NCBI RefSeq assembly: GCF_040802235.1
Contig: NC_133168.1
Coordinates: 34,429,759-34,493,758 of the forward strand
DNA from: Manis javanica
Lineage: Eukaryota; Chordata; Mammalia; Pholidota; Manidae
Length of the DNA: 64,000 bases
Direction: 5' to 3'
Numbering within the stretch: the stretch's first letter is position 1; each line of letters begins with the position of its first letter. The notes beneath the pieces were generated by a model. The model had not been told where the DNA came from. It did no database searches and saw nothing but the letters and a program-made list of their open reading frames with translations. Positions 22,390 to 34,665 of this stretch are shown here, piece after piece. Position numbers and translations under genes: made by a program.

Positions 22390-23430
22390 AACCTCAACAC
22401 CTCAACCTGGATGGGGGAGGTTTCTTGACTCTGATCGAGAAAGTATTCTTGAACAGGTCGGACAAGTGTAGGTAAAGAAGGAATTCACTAAAGTGAGAAT
22501 AGTAGTGAATGGCAGCAGCCTTGCAGGCAGTAAAGAGCATGGGAGAGCAGAGGAGGAAAGGGAGTTCACTGAACTCCTGCTTAGCATAGGGCGTATCCGT
22601 TGCCAACTCCTGAAGTCTAGCAGACCTGTCATCCAGTGTCCTCTTGAATCTGCACAGTGTGGGAACTAAGCCCCCTACCACCCCAGGATTTGGGGGAGCC
22701 AAAGAGCACTGGATGGAGTAATATTATGGTCTGAGAACTTCCCAAAGCAAAGAAAGTAGATTTGGGGGCAGGCTACTAAAGAACATGATCATACAGCTGT
22801 AGTCAGTCCTGTCCAGGTCATCCAGGTGATGGAAACTTCCAAGCCCAATTCAGAGATTTCAGTAGTCTCTCCCTCCTTGTCTGAAGTAGGAAAGACAGTG
22901 AAGACCTGTGCTTAAGTCTAGAAATTTGAATGAAATAACAAACAGAGACTCCACTGGAAGAGTAGAGACAAAATGCACTAAATTGAGCAGCAAGAAGGCT
23001 TAATTTAAGGTGAAGTACCCACTCAAAGAAAGGGAGGTGTGGCAGCCTCAGAGAGGAGGTGTGCTTAAGGGCATAGGATTCATGTCTTTTAAGGATTTTC
23101 AAAAATGGGGTAAAGGACCAAGAAAGCATAGGCTTGACATGTGGTCTCATGATGTCTCTCTCCAGTGAGAAAAATTGTGTCATTTTCCATAGTCAGTCCT
23201 CTAGTTATTCTGTAAGATAAACTTAACCCAAGGAATTTATTGATCCTGTTCTTCTCCAAGACAGTGGTTATCCTCAAGCTGTGGAAACATACCATTTAGG
23301 ACTGCATGCCCTGCCTCAAGACAGGGTCAGTTGTTGGTTAATTACCATAAAGTATAACAAGAATCTTACCTCCTAACTCCCTGGATCCTAAAGTGCAATC
23401 TTAGCTTTTAGACGGAGTCCCTCCTTTTCT
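22390..23430 (-). repeat. ERV1-like LTR plus leader remnant, antisense
   Basis: The right part (about 22950-23430) has the same layout as the antisense LTR at 12570-13190 (for example 'tcttttaaggattttcaaaaatgggg' against 'cccttttaaggattctttggg'). The left part, with 'aggatttgggggagccaaagagc', looks on the minus strand like an ERV leader. Minus-strand frames of 102 and 121 residues fall inside and show no domain. No target duplication was seen; the extent is approximate. Confidence 0.45.
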
Positions 23431-23639
23431 TACTACACTATTTATATCTCAGCATTTTTTGTAATCATAGGCAGGAAAAATTAATCTTGATGCTTGTCCC
23501 ATGTCCCTGCTCTACCTCAAATATAGTGGGATTTCATCTCACATACGCACTCACTACATCATTGCATGCATACAAGGAAGTGCACATAAGCATTATAATT
23601 TTCTTCCTTTGATCTATTTTGAAGTAGGATGTGGCAATT

Positions 23640-24075
23640 CTATTTTTTAAGAGCGTCACAGCAATATATCTGGACTCTAATGCTCCTTCAGGAAATTGCC
23701 AATCCCTGTCATGAGTTGGAATCTATTTCCTTTCCCTTATTCCAATGCAAGGCTCTCTAACTTTGTGATAAAGAGAATGGGACAGAAGAGATGTTGGGTA
23801 ATTATGAGTCCAAGTCTTAAGGCCTACATGGCAATTGCCTAGAGTTCCGTCTCTTTCTATCTGTGTCTTTCTCACACACATGCACCTTTGGACAATTTCA
23901 CTCTCTGCTTTAGGTATCTTTCAGTCAAAACTGCACACTTCTGAAGCAGAGAAAGAAGTGATCCTTGTCATCAGTCCAAATTCTTGACATGCAAAATCCA
24001 TGATTGTAATAAATGACTGTTTTGCACCACTAAGTTGGGGGTAATTAGTTTTACAGTTAAATAATCATAGCAGAG
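23640..24075 (+). repeat. Ancient LTR/MER-type remnant
   Basis: The end 'gttttgcaccactaagttgggggtaattag' preceded by 'aataaatgac' resembles the 3' end of an old mammalian LTR/MER family. The body is too diverged to name. A related-looking tail occurs at 58985-59045. Confidence 0.35.
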
Positions 24076-25645
24076 GTAATGAGAGTTGCCACTTGTGTAT
24101 ATATTTCAACTATTTCTGTGTTTTAAAAGCCAAAGTAAAAAAAGCTGGGACCTTTTTCACACCTGAAAATGCAATGCTTTGAAAAGAAAGACAAGAGTTT
24201 AAATGGCCACAGATGGTGACTCTACGGTTGAACTCATGGCAGCCTGAGAATCTAATAGACAATAGAAATCACTCAGCCTGAAGCCTTTTCAGTTCACACA
24301 TTCTGGTTAAAACTGCTTTGATAAGTGTTTATCTGGGCTTCAAATAATGTCAGACCAGAGAAATGTGCTGTGGTTGATTTTCAAGAATTGCTTGCTGCTG
24401 GAATTTCTATAAAGTTCAAACAGAACTTCATTCTGTAACGGAAAGGTTTATTTGAGTCTGGAAAAATGTTCAGCCAAATCCTACATCTAAAACCACAGTC
24501 TACACATACTTTTCAGAGTTGATAAATGGATCATAAAAACATGAGTTCATTTTTCTAAGAAAATATTTGCTTTTTCTATGTCTTTCACTCAGGATGCCTG
24601 GCCCCCTTGTACATCTTAATCTAACTCATTATTTAAAGTCTAATTAAAATTCTCAGACTATCAATAAGTAAACACAAATGAAAGGTATCATTCTAAGTAT
24701 GTTAACATCTATACTCTGGGCTCATATGGTCTGGGAACATCTCCCGTTCCTTGGTTCTTCAATGATTAGAAAAGACCAGGAATATATGGTAAAGCCATTA
24801 TCCTTTATTTTAATAAGGAATTTCCATTGCATATTCACTGCTGGTCTAATGAATTCACTTTATAAAATCCTATTCCTACATCTCACTCTTAAATAGATGA
24901 CTCAAAGATCTTATTTAATTGTTATTTCCGTCCTCCAAAAAGAACTTCTCCAGAATCCTTTTAATCATTTTATTCTGGTAAAAATTATATCCTTGATAAA
25001 ACATTCTTCATTAATTTAGCATAAAAGGTATCTAATTCCTTTATTTTATTAATTAGAATAAAAAGTAACTAATTATAGTGTTTCAGGGTTGGCAAACTAG
25101 ATATCATTATGTAATGATATCACTGTAATAAATAGGAAATTCTGAAGAGAAAGTATATTTGCCAACAAAAGAGAAAAAAGGAAAAGCTCGTGGCTTAGCT
25201 TTACATACTTACATTTGCTATCTATGTAGTCATCCAGAACCTAAAGCTATGGTAAGAGGTCAAAGATGGAGTCATAGTTTTGATATTTTTCACTACAGAA
25301 ATAATAGCTGAAATCATTACAGTGAGTTAATTGAGTGAGTTTAGAGAAAAAATAATATCACTTATTTATGTATTACCTCATGACATATTTCCAATTGTCC
25401 TCAATTCACTTAAACATGTTATTATCACTTAATTCTATGCATGTTTTTTCCTGCCATTATGTATCAACCTACTATTACTATTCCAATCACTCCCAAGTTT
25501 CAGACATGACATACAGACATTACGAAATATTTGTGACAAGACAAAATCTACAGTGAAGCTAAGAAAACCTTAATAAGGACCGTCAATCTTTCTCATTATT
25601 TTGAACTTTTGCTAAAATGCCCAAAGGAGAAAAAGATGCCCTATA
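24076..25645. other. No recognised feature
   Basis: AT-rich, unique-looking. Short frames at 24678-24896 and 25368-25556 have no motifs. Confidence 0.4.
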
Positions 25646-25649
25646 TATT

Positions 25650-26440
25650 GGACATATATTCTTTGCAAGGCATGATTCTAAGCACTGGGGACCAGTAAGG
25701 AATAAAATAGATTTAAAAACCCTGCCCTCATGAAACTCATATTTTATTGCTGATGGAGGGGGATGGAGACATATAATAAACAGCTACTTAAAATATGTAG
25801 CATCAGATGTTGCTATGTACTGTGGAGAAAAGTAAATTCTGGAGGAATGATAAGGGAATACTTGCTTGGAAGGTAGGAGCTACAATTTTTTTTTTGAGAG
25901 GTCATCTCTCATATTTACTGATCAAATGGTTGTTAACAGTTAACAACAATAAAATTTGTACAGGGGACTCAATGCACAATCATTAATCCACCCCAAGTCT
26001 AATTCTCATCAGTCTCGGATCTTCTGAAGTAGGAGCTACAATTTTAAATAAAGAGAACAGTTTGAGCCTCACTGAGAAATAGCAACTGCACAGACCTGAA
26101 GCATAGGGGATGTACCTGGAAGGAGAATATTTGGACAGAGGGATGAAGAGTGAAACGTCCCCCAGAAAGGCAAATGACTGGCATGCTGGAGGAACAGCAA
26201 GAAGAGGGATTATAGGTAGAGGGAAGGCAGAAGGGAGACGGGAAGGGTCAGTCACATAGACCTTCAAGGCCATTGTTAGGAACTTGATTTTTTCTTTTTG
26301 TAAGATGGAAGGAATTTGGAAGAATATGAGCAGAGGAGGGACGTAAGCTGCCTTATATTCTAAAAAGACCCTTCTGGCTGAAGTGTTGAGACTGTATTTT
26401 GTGGGGTAAAATTGAGACAGAGGCTATCATCACAATCTGG
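25650..26440 (-). repeat. L2 element, antisense, split by a tail insertion
   Basis: On the plus strand the order 'aaggcatgattctaagcactggggacc', 'ccctgccctcatgaaactcatattttattg', then after the insertion 'gcatgctggaggaacagcaagaag', 'ccttcaaggccattgttaggaactt', 'gagcagaggagggacg' is the reverse of the L2 3' region. The 96-residue frame at 25983-26273 is L2/insert debris. The split is at 25873-26045. Confidence 0.7.
25886..26028 (-). mobile_element. Second, truncated copy of the env/LTR tail with A-tail and 17-bp duplication
   Basis: Flanked by GTAGGAGCTACAATTTT at 25873-25889 and 26029-26045. The T-run at the left is the A-tail of a minus-strand insertion. The ~140 bp matches about 548-690 in the first insertion and ends at the same point ('gagaggtcatctctc' next to the T-run). 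It carries no L1 3' end after the tail. An 8-10 bp internal duplication ('gttaacagttaacaac') is private to this copy. Confidence 0.88.
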
Positions 26441-27635
26441 GCATGATTAAAAGTAATTAGGCAGTTATTTGTCAAGATAGAGCAAAAAAATAACTAGAGG
26501 GATTTCATGATAGGTATTAGGAATAGGACTGATATGAGAACTTAATAATAGAAAAGAATATTAAAATATTTCAGAATGTATTTGGCATAAAACTGAAACC
26601 AATGGTCCATAGTCAATATAAATTGCAGTCATTTCATGAAGTTGGGTTAGAATATTATTTATGCCTCAACTAGATTATAAATGCCTTGACTTTACAATAA
26701 GTGTTCTGTAAATATTTATGAATTTGAATTTCATTTTGAAGATGAAGCATATTATCATGTATATGCACTACCCCTGTTGACCACTTGTTCCTTCTCTTAT
26801 TGCCCTATAATTATTCATCTCTTATTTAAAATTTTAAAATAATGTGTAATTACAACTTCTCATGAAAATGCTGTTGGACATAAACCCTCATTAATAATTA
26901 GAATTTGTAGAGCTATAAATACTGACTCAACAATCAACTGGATTTTATTAATACAAAATGCACACTGCAGATGAAGATTTCTTTTTTACTCTATAGTGAA
27001 ATGATTTGGGGAAAAATCAAAATACAATACAAAAAGTCTAATACAATACAAAAAAGTATTTAGAGCTGAATCTTTAATAAGAATCATTAGTATATATCAA
27101 ATGTTTTAGCTACTTCTTAACCTCTTAGAAAATGGATTTTAGAAGTCTACTTTGAGGAGTTAAAATTTTAGGTATAGAGAGAGAGGGAGAGGGAGACAGA
27201 AAGAGAAAGAGAGAGAAAAAGAGGAGGGAAGAAGGGAAGAAACAGAAACTGGTATAGAGATTTTCCAGATGAGGCATGTCCCTGTGTCCCTTGGCCCAAA
27301 CGATTTTTGAATTACCCACACTTGAATGATTTCCATCATCCAAAATCTCCAGTGATCTCAATAATGATATGATTTTAGGTGTATACTAACCTGAATATTG
27401 AGCAGTACGTTGGGGTACATGTAACTCACGGATGAACCACCTTTGTGCGCCTTTACCTGCATATTATAGAAATGTAAGAAAACAAAGGAGCATAGTGGAA
27501 ATAAAAAAAGTGTCTAGGTAATTGGGAAAATCCTCCAAACAAAAGTATTTCCATGCAGCCCACCAACTAGAAAACCACTATGAAGTAACAAGTAACTCTT
27601 TTGAAATGTAAATAAATAGCTGAGAAGATTAAGCG
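26441..27635. other. No recognised feature except purine-rich simple repeat
   Basis: AT-rich sequence. 27173-27240 is a GA-rich (purine) low-complexity tract made of 'gagagag', 'gagggaga' and 'gaaagaga' units. No frame of note. Confidence 0.5.
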
Positions 27636-27639
27636 CTGA

Positions 27640-27728
27640 TTTGGGGCAAATATATCTGTGCTTGAATTCTGTCTTTTGTCATTTACTACCCATGTGACCT
27701 TGGGAAAGTAGCTATTATTTGTCAATTA
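27640..27728 (+). repeat. MIR (tRNA-derived ancient SINE)
   Basis: 'tgcttgaattctgtcttttgtcatttac' followed by 'catgtgaccttgggaaagta' is the MIR core. Confidence 0.7.
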
Positions 27729-28009
27729 ATTTTTACGGGCTCACTCCCTCTAATACACTGGAAAACACCTGCTGTGGTTGACTAACTCCAAATAGCCTCT
27801 TTTCCTCTAAACTATGCATTCTTTCTGAAATACCGATACCCATTCTTCCTCCTCTCTCCCTACCCTCACCGCACCCTCCCAATGCATACACAAGCAGGAG
27901 TCTTTCTGGGATGGGTATAGCACTTTATTCATCTGTTTCTGGATAGAAATCTTTCATTCATTTACCTATTCATTTAACCACCTAAAATGTATTGAGCATC
28001 TAACACACA

Positions 28010-29290
28010 ATTTCTACAGAATTTTAGAAGGTTGAAACACTTAAAAAAAATAAAGTGGGATACAATACCTAGGGAGGGTTAATTGTTAATTAATCAGTTA
28101 TGAACAATCTTCTTGAGAAACTGACTTTTGCATACAGACTTGAAGAAGGCAAAGGAGCTTAAGGAATGGGCCAAGGGTCTGGCATAGCCAGAGAAGACGT
28201 AGGAATAGGTATGAGTTAGACCTGGTAGGGTCAGGTTAATGAGAGGGTAAAACAGTGTTGTCACACTGGGGCCTACACCTAGAAAGGCACTGAGCTTGGG
28301 AGTGAATTCTCCATGACCACCTTCTTAAAACTATTAATAACTTTGCCTTTGAATTTATGGTTTGTAGGTGTATGCTGCTGGAACAATGTAGCATTTGCAA
28401 GAGCTTGAAGTCCAGGGTGCGCATGATCCTGCATTCTGGGGCATCTTTCATGGATGCCCCCATTCCCCCATATCTGGGGGCCTGGCAGGCTCAGGGTTGG
28501 ATGCACACTATGGTGTCTCAAGTTGGAGAAAAGCTGTGGCCCTAGCAATACCATGTGCGGTCCATGGAAGCCTCAGCAGGGGAAGCCTCTTCTCAATCCC
28601 AGATCCACATAGCTATGACATCTTGGTACGGAGTTTGCAAGACACTTGGCCATTCCCCATCAGTGGCAGGTTGGGGAAGTGGGCTTATGGGAAGTATAGA
28701 TGCTAAGTTGGACTTTTCTACTCCCACATAGGGCACAGCCTCTGGGCCTGCAGATGGTGGGGAAGAGGGAAAGGGAACCAGGAGCTTCAGAACACTCAGT
28801 ACGGGGCAGAGCTCCTGGGCCTCAGTAGAGGCCTCCTTTACCCAAGTGAATACTGCATTAAGTAACAGTTTAAAAACAGCATGACAGACTGAGAGAGACC
28901 ATGAAAGAAAAAACTCTATATTAAAGGACTTTTAACAGAACTTAGAAATGTAGGAAAAGTGGCCCTGTGGTTTCTTTTTGTATGGAGTCCCACAGATTAT
29001 ACAGCCAGTCCTGCAGAGAGGTAAGGGAGAGTCAGATTACTCAAAACTTCATAAACTCTTTATCTTAAAGGGATTTCCTGCAAGTTTTTGAGAAGAATAG
29101 GTACATGGAACAATCTGCTTTGAAGTTTAAAAGGATTTCTGTGCTGTTTTGAGATAACCTAGCAATGGGTTAGGAAGTCATTTCCAATCCAGGTATGGGA
29201 TTATGGAAACTCAGAGCTGATAACAGTAGAGCAGGTGAGAAGTTATCAGAATCAAGATAGAATTTGGTGAGGTTGAGATAATTTATTGAG
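28010..29290 (-). repeat. L2 element, antisense, split by an unclassified block
   Basis: 28010-28235 ('cagacttgaagaaggcaaagga', 'ccaagggtctggcatagcc') and 29060-29290 ('gtttaaaaggatttctgtgctg') have the order of an antisense L2 3' region. Between them, about 28240-29030 is a GC-richer unrecognised block with overlapping frames on both strands (75-103 residues), one of which reads through a near-palindromic 'atctgggggcctggcag' patch. I see no domain in those frames, so I call it an insertion of unknown type. Confidence 0.45.
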
Positions 29291-29725
29291 TGTTCTCACT
29301 CAATGAAATTCTTACTATCTACCCATGACAAGAACAAAAAGAAATAAAATTTCTTTTTACATGTCACTTTGGAAAAGGTAGGCAAAGAGGTTTTATTGAA
29401 GTGTACAAGGCAGGTGAATCAGGAAGATGCACTTTGTCTTTAGCAAAATACAACAGGCAAAATAAAGGAATAATTTCCTAAAACTAATAGAAAATAGACA
29501 GAAAGATGTATATTAGGAAGCAATTGCTACACACGGAAGAGACTGTCTGACCTAATTTACCAAAAGCAAGCAGCATCTGTGCATAAGGATGGAGAATAAC
29601 AGCCCATCCCCTCTGCATGGACCAAACACCTTGGCCAGCTGAGGCATTCTCCTTTCTACTCTTCCCACACTCCTGCTGGCTGTACCCTAACTGTTCACCA
29701 GCACACCAGAGGAACATATTAAAAA
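29291..29725. other. No recognised feature
   Basis: Unassigned; an 83-residue minus-strand frame at 29484-29735 carries no recognised motif. Confidence 0.35.
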
Positions 29726-29729
29726 TATA

Positions 29730-30660
29730 AAGCAAATCACTTCACTCTCTTGTTTAATTCCCTTCTGAAGTGTTAACATGGTCAACAGTGACCTGGCCTA
29801 TGTCTGTTGCTACATCCCCATCCACAGCATTTTCTCTTGCATCTACTCAGCACATTGCCCCGTTCAGTTTTTTCTTGCCTCAGAGTCTTTGCACATGCTG
29901 TTCACTCTGTATCTAATGCTCTTCTTCCTATAGTGATTTGCCTGGCTAAATCTCCATCACACATCAGGTCAAAAACTGTCATTTCCTCAGAGAGGCCTTC
30001 CAAGACTTTCTGATAGAAACTAGTAGCTTTTGTTATATTTTCTCCATTAGTTTTGCTTAATTACATTTATTATAATTTATGATTGTATAATAATTTATTT
30101 AGCTTCTGTCCCCTGGGGATACTGTTGATATTGTGAGTACAGGAACTATGTCTGTTTCATCCACCATTCTTTATCCAATACCTGTTGTTAGAAGAAGCAT
30201 AAAACTAAATGTGATTTATTCCCACCAGGAGGTTTAAACATTTTAACAGTAAGGTATTAACAAAGGGCCATGTGGTGAATATATGCCAGAAAGCTGCTCA
30301 GGCTGAGAGAGGGGGTGCGGGTAGAGTTGATAAGGAGCAGGCTGCACCTATTTGGGAAAAGGAAAAAAAAGTTTTAAATCTCCCAATAAAATTAAGACAA
30401 ATGTAAGGGAAAGCCTAATATGGATATAAGTTGCTTAGGTGAACCCTGTAGTACTCAGCCAATGAAGAACCAGGGGAGGGACTCGCGTGCTAGGTAGTAA
30501 ATTACTTGTCCACCAGACACCTGTGATCTCTCAAGACCGTCATTAAAGCCTCGCTCCGCTGTTCTCTGTATCTCTGTGTCCACTTATTGAGTTTGGACCA
30601 GTGAGTGTTTCTTACACTGTCAGAAGAAGCCCAGCTAATAGCTACTGAATGAATTATAAC
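29730..30660 (+). repeat. L2 element, plus strand, interrupted by an LTR
   Basis: 'cctcagagtctttgcacatgctgttcactctg', 'cctcagagaggccttccaagact' and, at the end, 'actgaatgaattat' follow the L2 3' order. The LTR at 30186-30616 splits it after 'tccaatac'. Confidence 0.75.
30186..30616 (+). repeat. Solo ERV1-like LTR with 4-bp duplication
   Basis: It starts TGTTAGAAGAAGC and ends TCTTACA, with CTGT at 30182-30185 and 30617-30620. Inside are 'cattaaagcctcgctccgc' (ATTAAA-type signal) and 'gttctctgtatctctgtgtcc' as a U5. The 4-bp duplication suggests class I. 431 bp, inserted in an L2. Confidence 0.85.
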
Positions 30661-30865
30661 CTAGTATTAACCTGCCCTCCTTCAAAAGCTCCTTTCTGGT
30701 TATTTGTCTCCTACTGTTACCAAACCCAATGAGTCATCTCTCACTTCATGCAGGTCACTGAATAGAACATTGTAGTAAGGTGGCTGGCCCTCAGTAAGAT
30801 ACAGCCAGTGTCCCTTGGGCCTCAAGAAAGGCAAGTAGGTAGGAAGATAAATTTCTGTATCTTCC
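30661..30865. other. Short unassigned spacer
   Basis: Between the L2 and the next solo LTR; nothing recognised. Confidence 0.4.
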
Positions 30866-30870
30866 CTCTC

Positions 30871-31193
30871 AGTAACTTCAGGGCGAGGGAGTGGGGGTGG
30901 GGATGGGGAATAAACCTTTGAAGCCAAAATCAAAGGAAGAAATAAAGTGGAAGAAACCTGTTTATTGCTTACAAGCACTCATCTACTCCTGCTCACCTGT
31001 GTCGCTTGCTACCCGGCTCCTAAGACCCCACCAAACCTCTCCAGTCCAGGTGGGACTCACTCTTCACCCCCCTTGTAATCACCTATTGATATGAAGATGG
31101 ACTACTTGTCTCCACCCTTTGAAAAGACATACTGATACGGAGATGCACTAAGTCCAGACTAGAGACTCTGGAAATATTGCACTTGTACCCATA
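30871..31193 (-). repeat. Solo LTR of the ERVL-type family, perfect 5-bp duplication
   Basis: CTCTC at 30866-30870 and 31194-31198. On the minus strand the ends are TATGGGTACAAGTGC and GAAGTTACT, slightly decayed from the family's TGTGGG...TTACA. The interior matches ('aggtgattacaagggggg', 'gtaagcaataaacagg'). 323 bp. The frames overlapping it are LTR sequence. Confidence 0.88.
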
Positions 31194-31198
31194 CTCTC

Positions 31199-32455
31199 TT
31201 TCCCATAAACCGCTACATAAGCCTATGCATATGTGTCCATCTTTAACACAGAGGAGGAAAATTAAAATCAGTAGGCTATGATTCTTCAAAATTAATTCAA
31301 AGTTTGAGCTGGCTAAAGAAAATTGCCCATATAAAAGAATCAATGCAATATTCCTTTAATATGACTACTTACCATCTCCATTTCATCCCTGGCAATTGAA
31401 GAGAAAACACAAAACCAGCAAATCTTTCAAAAAGATCATCCTTGTATGCTTAAGTCAGACTCTGGCCCCACTTTCTTGACCTTGGGCTCATTCTCATGTC
31501 CTTGGGCACTCTCCATCTCTGAGAGTACTTCCCTTCTCAAAGCCCACAGGTTACCTTTCATTCCCCCATTTCAGAAGAGCTTTATACCCCCATTCCTGAG
31601 TTCACAACAGTAGTTTTTGATAGAGAAAATAACACTCACTAAGGGGTGTTTTGGAAACTTGTGGAAGCATTTTCAGTTGTCACATGACTGTCACTGAGTG
31701 GACAGAAGCTGAGGATGCTGGACTTTTTGCTATATACAGTGTGAAAATAGTTGAAAAAATTGCCCCAATCTAGCAGATTTTCTGGTGTCCTACTGGATAT
31801 TCAGGTAGGCATGTAGGTGAAAGAGTGTTTAGAGAAGTTACATATTCAAAAAGAACACTGTATAAAATATTGGTGACTATATTTGAATGTATAAAACAAA
31901 AGAAAACAGTTTGTCAGCAATGTTTTTGTATACAATCAAATTTTAAATGAAGTTAGTATCAAGGATTGGTGAACTGTCCATTTTTTAATTTTTTAATTAA
32001 ATTTTGATTTCTGTCACATAAAGGAAGGAAAAAGAATGAAGAACAGGAATTGCTCAATCAAACAGGTATCTGTGGTAGGGCAGAAGATAGAGAAGATCCA
32101 GGCTGGTTAATTTTTGTATCATACTGGAAATTGAAAAGAAGGACATTTAAAGCAGTTGTAAATGAACATAAAATGTATTTGACACATAATTGCAATCTTC
32201 TTATCAATAGCAATGGATGAAAGTGTTTTGTGTGTGAAATTTGAAGTGCTTTTTCAGAGCAAATCACCTTTTTGTATAGAAATTTTCATACGTGAATTAT
32301 TATTCTCACCTTAACTGACTTCTGTAAGAGGAATACCAAATTCACTTGCTAATTCAGTGAGGGTAGAAAGGCTGGGGTGGGGAAGGCAGCAAGAAGAAAA
32401 AGAACAAGGGGCATGTGGGAACTTACCAAGTTATTTCTCTGATTTCACCCATCAG
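31199..32455. other. No recognised feature
   Basis: AT-rich, unique-looking. Small frames, none with a motif. Confidence 0.4.
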
Positions 32456-32780
32456 ACAGAGGCAAGAAAGGAGCTTAATATTATGAATTTCATCACAGTC
32501 CATTCTGCTCCAGATCACTGTGACCTGTTTAAGCTGGAAAGTGCATGTCTCATAGTCGACGCAGCCGACCGCCTTTACTGGCTTCTCAAGCAGGCGATCT
32601 GAGCACCGAGGCAACAGCAAGGTCACCTGTGTGTTTCGAACTTCTGTTGCACATTGTGCTGCTGAGACGGCAGGAACTGGAAACTGAAGAGAAGGACATA
32701 AAGCAGCAGGACTTCAATGTTCTCACTCCATAGAGCTGCCAGCCATATGTCTCTCCCAGTGCCCCGGAGTGCACACATGT
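32456..32780 (+). other. GC/CpG-rich island with possible exon-like borders
   Basis: Preceded by a pyrimidine tract and 'cacccatcag', and followed by 'catgt|gtgagtac', it has plausible acceptor and donor sites at its edges. About 60 bp at 32550-32610 hold six CpG, unusual in this AT-rich desert. A 62-residue plus-strand frame (32545-32733) ends in a Glu/Lys/Gln-rich tail. No gene family is recognised. It could be a non-coding or ancient retrocopy exon, or chance. Confidence 0.25.
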
Positions 32781-33900
32781 GTGAGTACACCAGCACATTC
32801 ATTTCGTGGGACTTCATTAGCTCATAGTTTCATTTCTGTTCATGTGTATTAACAGAAGCTGCAGTTATCTACAATCTTCCAAATTCATTAAATCTGTTAT
32901 AAAAATGTTGAGAAATATTCATTATGAAAAACATTTTTTATTAATTGGGTCTAAATTAGCAATGAAAATATAATTCAAGTGAGCAGCAATAAAAGACTAT
33001 GAAGGGAGTCCTAATATCACGTCTAGGACTGACCACTGCTCTTTCATGGCCCCAAACCATGCTGCTGTAAAGCAAGTCTTGCCAGGGATACTCAGAACCA
33101 CGAGGTTGGTAGTGACGGGCAGGAACTTAGACCGTGTTACTCCCACTCCAGGCTTCTGCTTGCCTTACCAGAAGACACATGGACATGGAAGGTCACAAGT
33201 AAAATTTTGGAGAAAAGACAATAAGACTGCAGAGATTGGGACTAGTGTGTATATTCCCTGTGTATGTGACATGTGGATGATCTTTCACCATGGCTGATGA
33301 AGTGGACCAATTTAAGTCCCCTAATATTAATGAGATAACAACCCCTATTTATTTTAAATAATGTGAAATTATAGTAAAGAATGTTTAGGAAATTTTAAGA
33401 ATACCAACAATTATAAAAGAATAACTCTTAATTTGTGTGGTGCTTAGCTCATTTAGACTGATGTTTGCAGTTCTATTAGTAAATAAGAGTGTTCTGAGCA
33501 TAATATATCCTTTATTGTCTTTATGACAAAATTCTTCCAATTTGCTGCATTTATCTCATGCTTTTTCTTTGATGACTGTTAAGAATACCTAAGCATACAT
33601 AAAAATATGAGGAAACATAAGAAATCCACTTTCATCTCTAATTTCATTGAACATCTAGATTAAATAAAAATATATCACTCCCTATTGCAAAAGAAGATGC
33701 CATATATTTTACCTGCCTCGATAAATTTGTAAACTTCATACTGATCTAAAAAATTTCCATAACATAATATGATAAATACACCCATATAGAATAAAGATAA
33801 TTTTTAAATGTGTAAATCCTACACCCTTAAGACTTCCAAATATTGGAAATTAGTATATAATATGTATTAAATTACTGATGTGCCTTGGTTTCCAGAGTTT
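32781..33900. other. No recognised feature
   Basis: Includes an 83-residue plus-strand frame at 33046-33297 without recognised motifs; the rest is AT-rich. Confidence 0.35.
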
Positions 33901-33904
33901 TTCT

Positions 33905-34665
33905 TATTTTTTTTTATTGAAGAATAGTTAATATACAATATTATATTGGTTTCAAGTATGCAATACAGTGATTCAATAGCTATACACATTATTAAATACC
34001 ACAATTAATGTAGTTACTGTCCATCAATATAGAAAGATGTTACAGAACTACTGGCTGTATTCTCTGTCTGCACTTTCATCCCTGTGATTAATTTATATTA
34101 CAATTGAGGTTTTGTGCTTCTTCACCTATTTCATCCACCCACTCCAATCTCTTCTCCATGGTAATCACCAGTTACTTCTCTGTGTCTATGAATCTACTGC
34201 TATTTTCTTCATTTTGTTTTATTTCATTTCAGATTTCACATATAGGTGAAATTGTGTGGTATTTGTCTTTCTCTGCCTGGCTTATTTCATTTAGCATAAT
34301 ACCCTCAAGGTACATCCATGTTGTTGCAAATGACAGGACTTCTTTCTTTTTTAATGGTTGAATAAAATTCCATTGTGTATATGTATCACATATTCTTTAT
34401 CCATTCATCTATTGATGTATACTTGGTTGCTTCCATACTTGGTTATTGTAAATAATGTGGTAATAAACATAGGGGTGCACATATCTTTTTGCATCAGAGA
34501 TTTTGTTTTCTTTGGGTAAATTCCTAGAAGGGCAGTTACTGGGTTGTACAGTATTTCTATTTTTATTTTTTTGAGGAACCTTCATGCTGCTTTCCATAGT
34601 GGCTGCACCAAGCTGCATCTTCATAATTTAAATAATAGTGTAATTTGGAAGTGTCCAGGCAATAC
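33905..34665 (-). mobile_element. L1 3' end, antisense
   Basis: A T-run at about 33908-33918 then 'attgaagaatagttaatatacaa' and 'catataggtgaaattgtgtgg' and 'ttcatttagcataatacc' and 'attccattgtgtatatgta' give the 3' UTR and ORF2 end of L1 on the minus strand. Frames at 34104-34361 and 34409-34624 are L1 debris. Confidence 0.8.

Noticed and set aside
22394..23183. 102- and 121-residue minus-strand frames as viral genes
   Set aside because: Located in an LTR/leader-like block; no gag, pol or env motif is visible.
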